A stretch of 64,000 nt of DNA from contig JAPPED010000002.1 of the NCBI GenBank assembly GCA_028824295.1, positions 1-64,000 of the forward strand, given 5' to 3'. The notes beneath the pieces were generated by a model that made no database searches, was not told the origin of the DNA, and saw only the letters and a program-made list of their open reading frames with translations. Shown here piece after piece: positions 59,983 through 64,000 of this stretch. A program made the position numbers and the translations under genes. The first letter of the stretch is position 1, and each line of letters begins with the position of its first letter. Source of the stretch: Rhodospirillales bacterium. GTDB taxonomy: Bacteria > Pseudomonadota > Alphaproteobacteria > TMED109.

Positions 59983-60993
59983 CTATGTGGTGGCGACATG
60001 CTCCCACTTGCCACTGCGGGACGACTCGAATAGTGCATCGAGCACTCTCATGTTTGCGATGGCGTCCTCGATGGGATACGGAATCTGGCGCCCTTCCAGG
60101 AGGCAGACGGCGAAGTCTTCACCCTGGCTGGTGTAGTGGTCAACTGGCGGGATTTCGACAATCTCGTCCGGAACCGGCCCCGGATAGCTGCCTCCTCCAA
60201 TAAACAGGCGGCAAGCGCGGTCTGGCTCCATTACAAAGGGGAATTCCACTCGAAGCCATGCTTCCGTGCCGAGCACGATCAGGCTCTGGTGGCGGGCCAC
60301 CTGGGTGGAACAGATGAAGCTGGCCTGTCCAGCAGGAAACTCCAGAATCGCGGATGCCAATCGGTCCGTCCCGAAAATAGGATCAAGTTCCAACAGCGCA
60401 TTCACGCGCGTCGGCTCCGAATCAAACACAAACCTAGAAATAACAGTAGGATAGCAGCCGATATCGTAGACTCCGCCGCCGCCGGTCTCTCGTTGGTTTC
60501 GGATGTCCAGTGGGTCATGATTGGAATAGGCAAAGACACCTTGAACCGCGCGCACCTCGCCCAGGCGTCCGGAGGAGATAAGTTCGTGCACTCTCTTCCA
60601 CTGCGGATGATGCCGCACCATGAACGCTTCCTGGACCTGGCGTCCGGTACGGTCACGCACGTCGAGCAGTGTTTCGGCTTCAGTCGCCGTCAACGCAATC
60701 GGTTTTTCGCAAAGAACGTGCTTGCCTGCCTCAAGCGCCTGGACCGTCCACGGCACGTGCAGATGGTTAGGTAACGGATTGTAGATTGCGTCTATGGCAC
60801 GATCATCGAGGAGCTCCCGGTAACTCCCGTAACTGCGCGGGATGTCCAGAGAGGTGGCTGCGGCCTGCGCGCGCGCTAGGTCACGGGAGGCAATCGCCTC
60901 AATCGAACAATGCTCGCCTGCCTGCATGGCCGGGATGACTTTCTCGGCGGCGATGCGCGCGACACCCAGAACTCCCCACCGGATCGATGTCAT
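59983..60993 (-). CDS. Gfo/Idh/MocA family oxidoreductase
   Basis: This 336-residue NAD(P)-dependent sugar-type oxidoreductase starts at ATG 60993 (MTSIRWGVLGVARIAAEKVIPAMQ). The N-terminal Rossmann motif GVLGVARIA is followed by IASRDLARAQAAA, the EKP motif (HVLCEKPIAL) and the C-terminal beta-sheet domain with GGGGVYDIGCYPTVISRFVF. Glucose-fructose oxidoreductase-like proteins have this layout. The substrate is unknown. It is divergent from the enolase-superfamily gene, with a shared 95-base promoter region, suggesting a common sugar-acid pathway. Confidence 0.9.
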   Translation of the reverse strand: MTSIRWGVLGVARIAAEKVIPAMQAGEHCSIEAIASRDLARAQAAATSLDIPRSYGSYRELLDDRAIDAIYNPLPNHLHVPWTVQALEAGKHVLCEKPIALTATEAETLLDVRDRTGRQVQEAFMVRHHPQWKRVHELISSGRLGEVRAVQGVFAYSNHDPLDIRNQRETGGGGVYDIGCYPTVISRFVFDSEPTRVNALLELDPIFGTDRLASAILEFPAGQASFICSTQVARHQSLIVLGTEAWLRVEFPFVMEPDRACRLFIGGGSYPGPVPDEIVEIPPVDHYTSQGEDFAVCLLEGRQIPYPIEDAIANMRVLDALFESSRSGKWEHVATT

Positions 60994-61088
60994 GGCCTGC
61001 TCCCGCCATCGCTGTCGCGTCCAGCGTGACAGAGTTACAGTTCGGTTTCTAGTCTCGATCACCTCGCGGCAATCTTACAGGCAACCCT

Positions 61089-62255
61089 ATGAAAATCGTC
61101 AGAGTTTCCGCCGATTGGCTTCACGTGCCCATCGCCACGGAGCGCCAGCATCGTTCAGACTTTGGAGCCGTCGATTCTTTCGATTCTGCTTTGGTCAGGA
61201 TCGAAACCGAAGATGGTGTAACCGGTTTTGGGGAAGCCAAGGCGCAGGTGGGCAGCGTTGCCAATTGCCAGGCCCTGTGCACTCTCATCGAAGCGGAACT
61301 CGGCCCTGTACTGGTCGGGCAGGATGCCCGTGACATCTCGCGCCTCTGGGACGTCATGTACAACGGGTCGCGCGCTCACTACGCGATCCAACGAGGCCAC
61401 GTGTTTCCGATCATGGGACGCCGGGGCATCACGATGGCCGCAATCAGCGGGATCGATCTCGCGCTGTGGGACCTCCTCGGAAAATCGCTCGGGGTCCCGG
61501 TCTGGCGATTGCTGGGTGGCCGACGTCAGGAGCGGATGCCGGCATACGCATCCGGGGGTTGGGCGCCAGCAGACAAGATTGCGGCCGAACTTCAAGGGTT
61601 TATCGATCGGGGCAATTTTTCCGCCGTAAAGATGCGCGTCGGCGCAGGCGATGGGACCCTTGCGCACTCGATCGCTCGAGTGCGCGCTGCACGCGAGGGC
61701 CTCGGGCCTTCGATCGGCATCATGTGCGATGCCCACGGAACATGGACTTCAGCTGAAGCCAAGCGTTTCTGCCGAGCCGTGGCAGACTGCCACATCGACT
61801 GGCTGGAAGAACCCGTAACTGCTGATGACAAAACCGGCCTCGCTGACGTGAGAGCCGCGACCGACATACCGATCGCCACTGGGGAATCGGAGTTCACGCG
61901 GTTTGCCTTCCGCGACCTGGCCTTGCTTCGCGCCGCGGACATCTTCCAGCCCGACCCTTCCATTGCGGGCGGCATCACGGAATTGATGCGCATCGAGGCG
62001 CTGGCAAGCGCCCACCAGATCCGATTTGCCCCCCACATGTGGGGGGGCGCCCTGACGTTCGCAGCCGGCATGCATGTCGCCGCGGCGGCAAGCAGCGGAT
62101 TTATCTTGGAGTACTCCCTTGGCGCCAACCCGCTGTTGCACGAGCTCGCGGTCGAAGACTTTGCCGTAGTGGACGGGATGGTCGAAATCCCGGAACGGCC
62201 GGGACTGGGAGTCTCCATTGATGAGGACTTTGTCGCCCGCTATCGCGCGAACTAG
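61089..62255 (+). CDS. Enolase-superfamily (mandelate racemase/muconate lactonizing) dehydratase
   Basis: This 388-residue protein has the capping domain and barrel of the MR/MLE group. Catalytic base region is AVKMRVGAGD (KxR where MR has KxK). Metal ligands are in MCDAHGTW, WLEEPV and ATGESEFTRF, and the His-type base in RFAPHMWGGAL. It likely dehydrates an acid sugar. ATG 61089 is the first codon of the conserved N terminus. The next gene, a MaoC-like hydratase, follows after 83 bases from the chosen start. Confidence 0.9.
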   Translation: MKIVRVSADWLHVPIATERQHRSDFGAVDSFDSALVRIETEDGVTGFGEAKAQVGSVANCQALCTLIEAELGPVLVGQDARDISRLWDVMYNGSRAHYAIQRGHVFPIMGRRGITMAAISGIDLALWDLLGKSLGVPVWRLLGGRRQERMPAYASGGWAPADKIAAELQGFIDRGNFSAVKMRVGAGDGTLAHSIARVRAAREGLGPSIGIMCDAHGTWTSAEAKRFCRAVADCHIDWLEEPVTADDKTGLADVRAATDIPIATGESEFTRFAFRDLALLRAADIFQPDPSIAGGITELMRIEALASAHQIRFAPHMWGGALTFAAGMHVAAAASSGFILEYSLGANPLLHELAVEDFAVVDGMVEIPERPGLGVSIDEDFVARYRAN

Positions 62256-62338
62256 CGGATTCCCGCTTCATGTCAGACCCAAGCTCGTTTCTGGGCGCCC
62301 ACGCCATGACAACCAGTACGCGGCAGGATCAACCGACC

Positions 62339-62782
62339 ATGCGCTATTTCGATGACTTCGCTCCGGGCGACGAATTTGATCTCGGGACATGCCGGATTAC
62401 TCGCAGCGACATCGTTGCTTTTGCCCGGCAATTCGACCCGCAACCATTTCACGTTGATGAACGCGCCGCGGCGGATTCAATTTACGGAGGGATCATCGCC
62501 AGCGGCTGGCATACGATCTCCCTGTATATGCGGCTGTTCGTGGAGGGGCTGCTGCACGACGCGGCCAGCCTCGGCTCGCCGGGCGTCGACAAAGTTCGCT
62601 GGCGCCACCCGGTTCGACCCGACGATGTGCTGACAGCCAGGGCGACTGTGCAGGAGGTCACGCCATCACGGAGTAGGCCTGATCGCGGCAACGTGCGGTG
62701 GGCCTACGAGATGCGCAACCAAGACGGTGTGGTCGTGATGACGATGGAAGGAATCGGGATGTTTCAGCGGAAGCGCTGTTGA
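62339..62782 (+). CDS. MaoC-like (R)-specific enoyl-CoA hydratase family protein
   Basis: This 147-residue hot-dog protein contains MRYFDDFAPGDEFDLGTCRITRSDIVAFARQFDPQPFHVDERAA, which has the catalytic Asp and His in DPQPFHVDE, then GGIIASGWHTISLYMRL and the HPVRPDDVLTARA signature. It should hydrate or dehydrate an acyl-CoA or related substrate. Three in-frame ATGs (62270, 62306, 62339) are possible. I chose 62339 because the family text starts there and AGGA is ten bases upstream; 62270 lies only 14 bases after the previous gene. Confidence 0.83.
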   Translation: MRYFDDFAPGDEFDLGTCRITRSDIVAFARQFDPQPFHVDERAAADSIYGGIIASGWHTISLYMRLFVEGLLHDAASLGSPGVDKVRWRHPVRPDDVLTARATVQEVTPSRSRPDRGNVRWAYEMRNQDGVVVMTMEGIGMFQRKRC

Positions 62783-62822
62783 GTAGGACGCCGACGGGAA
62801 GCGCCAAGCAGACCGCGACCCG

Positions 62823-63518
62823 TCAGACCTCGAGCCACTCCTTGCGAACCTGGTCGTTTGCCCGAAACTCGCTGACGGAACCTTCAAATACGATCTTTCC
62901 GTGCCCCATCACGTGCACCCGATGAGAAATTTCGAGTGCGATGGCAAGCTTTTGCTCGACCAGCAAGATCGCAACGCCCCGGTTGGCAATTTCAGCCAGC
63001 AAGCCTGAGACCTGTTCGACCAGCTTCGGCGCCAGCCCTTCGGTCGGCTCGTCAATCATGATGAGATCGGGGTCCCCCATGAGCGTGCGACAGATCGTCA
63101 GCATCTGCTGTTCACCGCCCGAAATCACTGATCCCAACGCATCCGCCCGCTCGGCCAAATTCGGGAACATCTGGAACATATCGTCGATCGACCACCGCCC
63201 CTGTTCACGCATGTTCTTGATCCCGAGTATCAGGTTCTGTCGGACCGTCAACGTCGGGAAAATGTTGCGGTTCTCCGGGACGTATCCGATTCCTCGGCGG
63301 GCAATTTCATGCATCTTGCAGCCCGCGATCTGTTCGCCCTTGAACAAGATCGTTCCTACAGGTTCCACTTCGCCGGTGATCGCCTTCAGCGTGGTCGATC
63401 TCCCGACGCCGTTGCGTCCCAACAAGCTGACAATTTCTCCCGCGCCGACGTTGAGGCTTACGCCCTGAATAATATGGCTTTTTCCATAGTATGCGTGCAA
63501 ATCCCGGACTTCCAGCAT
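62823..63518 (-). CDS. livF: Branched-chain amino acid ABC transporter ATPase LivF
   Basis: This 231-residue ATPase has the LivF layout: MLEVRDLHAYYGKSHIIQGVSLNVGAGEIVSLLGRNG, the ABC signature ISGGEQQMLTICRTLM, and Walker B LIMIDEPTEGLAPKLVEQV. Walker A is GRNGVGRST, so the invariant Lys is Arg. I have seen GRNGxGRST in other LivF-like proteins, so this is a family variant. H-loop is LLVEQKLAIAL. The stop of livG overlaps its start, so they are one operon; permease and binding protein should lie outside the window. Confidence 0.93.
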   Translation of the reverse strand: MLEVRDLHAYYGKSHIIQGVSLNVGAGEIVSLLGRNGVGRSTTLKAITGEVEPVGTILFKGEQIAGCKMHEIARRGIGYVPENRNIFPTLTVRQNLILGIKNMREQGRWSIDDMFQMFPNLAERADALGSVISGGEQQMLTICRTLMGDPDLIMIDEPTEGLAPKLVEQVSGLLAEIANRGVAILLVEQKLAIALEISHRVHVMGHGKIVFEGSVSEFRANDQVRKEWLEV

Positions 63519-64000
63519 CAGTTTGCTCCCGTGCCCAAGTAGGCCTCCTGTACGGCCGCGGAGGAGCGAATCTCGCTGGGCGTGCCGGTGGCGATGATTT
63601 CGCCATACACGAGAACTGAAATCCGATCTGCCAAATCAAACACGACGCCCATGTCATGCTCCACGATCACGAGCGTCTTGCCTTCCGAAATTCGGCGGAT
63701 GAGCGACACCGCTTGCTCAATTTCCGAGTGGCTCATGCCTGCCGTGGGCTCATCCAGCAGGATCACATTCGCACCGCCGGCCACTGCGATTCCGAGTTCC
63801 AGGGCACGTTGGTCAGCGTACGACAGGAGGCCCGCGGGAATGTCTCGCTTCCCCCACAAACCTATGTCCTTGAGGATCAGCGCGGTCCGGTCGTTCAAGT
63901 CACGCAGGCGGCCCACGAGCTTCCACCAGGCATACCGGTGACCCAACGCGAACAGGCAGCCGCATCGGACATTGTCCAACACGCTCATCCGCGCGAAGAT
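63518..64000 (-). CDS. livG: Branched-chain amino acid ABC transporter ATPase LivG, partial
   Basis: The gene runs off the right edge, so the N terminus with Walker A is missing. The visible 160 residues include IFARMSVLDNV, GIAVAGGANVILLDEPTAGMSHSEIEQAVSLIRRI with Walker B, and IVEHDMGVVFDLADRISVLVYGEIIATGTPSEIR with the H-loop. This is the C-terminal half of LivG. The ABC signature appears as LLSYADQRALELGIA, a typical LivG variant of LSGGQ. An internal ATG at 63988 is not the start. It pairs with LivF. Confidence 0.92.
   Translation of the reverse strand: MFARMSVLDNVRCGCLFALGHRYAWWKLVGRLRDLNDRTALILKDIGLWGKRDIPAGLLSYADQRALELGIAVAGGANVILLDEPTAGMSHSEIEQAVSLIRRISEGKTLVIVEHDMGVVFDLADRISVLVYGEIIATGTPSEIRSSAAVQEAYLGTGAN

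Overview
This window is GC-rich (roughly two thirds G+C), densely coded and free of rRNA, tRNA, insertion sequences and CRISPR arrays. It reads as chromosomal core DNA of an alphaproteobacterium, probably Rhodospirillales-like. The evidence is the F0 operon atpI-atpB-atpE-atpF'-atpF without F1 genes, the series ispG-hisS-prfA-prmC-DUF4167-clpB, the small alphaproteobacterial families DUF1192, DUF1178 and DUF4167, the ubiG/lysC/ptsP cluster, and two perfect parS sites beside mnmG. The last feature suggests that the right end lies near the replication origin.

Layout. Bases 1-8 kb carry a partial methyltransferase, an AhpD-like protein, an omega-aminotransferase, an unusual SDR protein, a DUF899 protein, then acyl-CoA ligase, PanE-like reductase and methyltransferase in one coupled run. 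Bases 7.7-17 kb hold mutT-argJ (minus), secA, ubiG (minus), lysC and ptsP. Bases 17-26 kb are a housekeeping run: RodZ-like HTH protein, ispG, hisS, prfA, prmC, DUF4167 and clpB. Bases 25.8-38.5 kb hold a large M23 cell-wall protein, hydrolases, prolyl aminopeptidase, rpmE, a thioesterase-hydrolase-metY operon, DUF1192, a quinone oxidoreductase, a DsbA-like protein and an M48 protease. Bases 35.9-40.6 kb form a methylmalonyl-CoA mutase/MeaB/M48 operon. Bases 40.7-44.5 kb hold DUF1178, a methyltransferase, a nitrilase-like hydrolase, glutaredoxin and gamma-glutamyltransferase. Bases 44.8-49.8 kb are a methionine-synthesis operon (metF-metH) behind an elaborate leader. Bases 49.9-54.3 kb are the F0 operon followed by hslVU. 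Bases 54.5-57.5 kb hold DUF3422, DUF2461 and a metallo-beta-lactamase-fold protein. Bases 57.6-59.9 kb hold mnmG bracketed by parS sites. Bases 60-64 kb are catabolic: Gfo/Idh/MocA oxidoreductase, enolase-superfamily dehydratase, MaoC hydratase and the LivF/LivG ATPases of a branched-chain amino-acid-type ABC transporter.

The genes give a coherent picture of B12-dependent one-carbon and propionate metabolism (MetH, methylmalonyl-CoA mutase, MeaB), sulfur assimilation (metY), protein quality control (ClpB behind a heat-shock-type promoter, HslVU) and envelope maintenance (SecA, M23, M48, DsbA-like). The most interesting non-standard signals are a riboswitch-like metF leader with a sequestered ribosome binding site and a 59-codon coupled upstream ORF, a secA leader with mutually exclusive helices, a membrane-anchored MeaB, a 35-residue Trp-rich membrane peptide next to parS, and a YxxxK-less SDR. 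All assignments come from reading the sequence; no database search was run.
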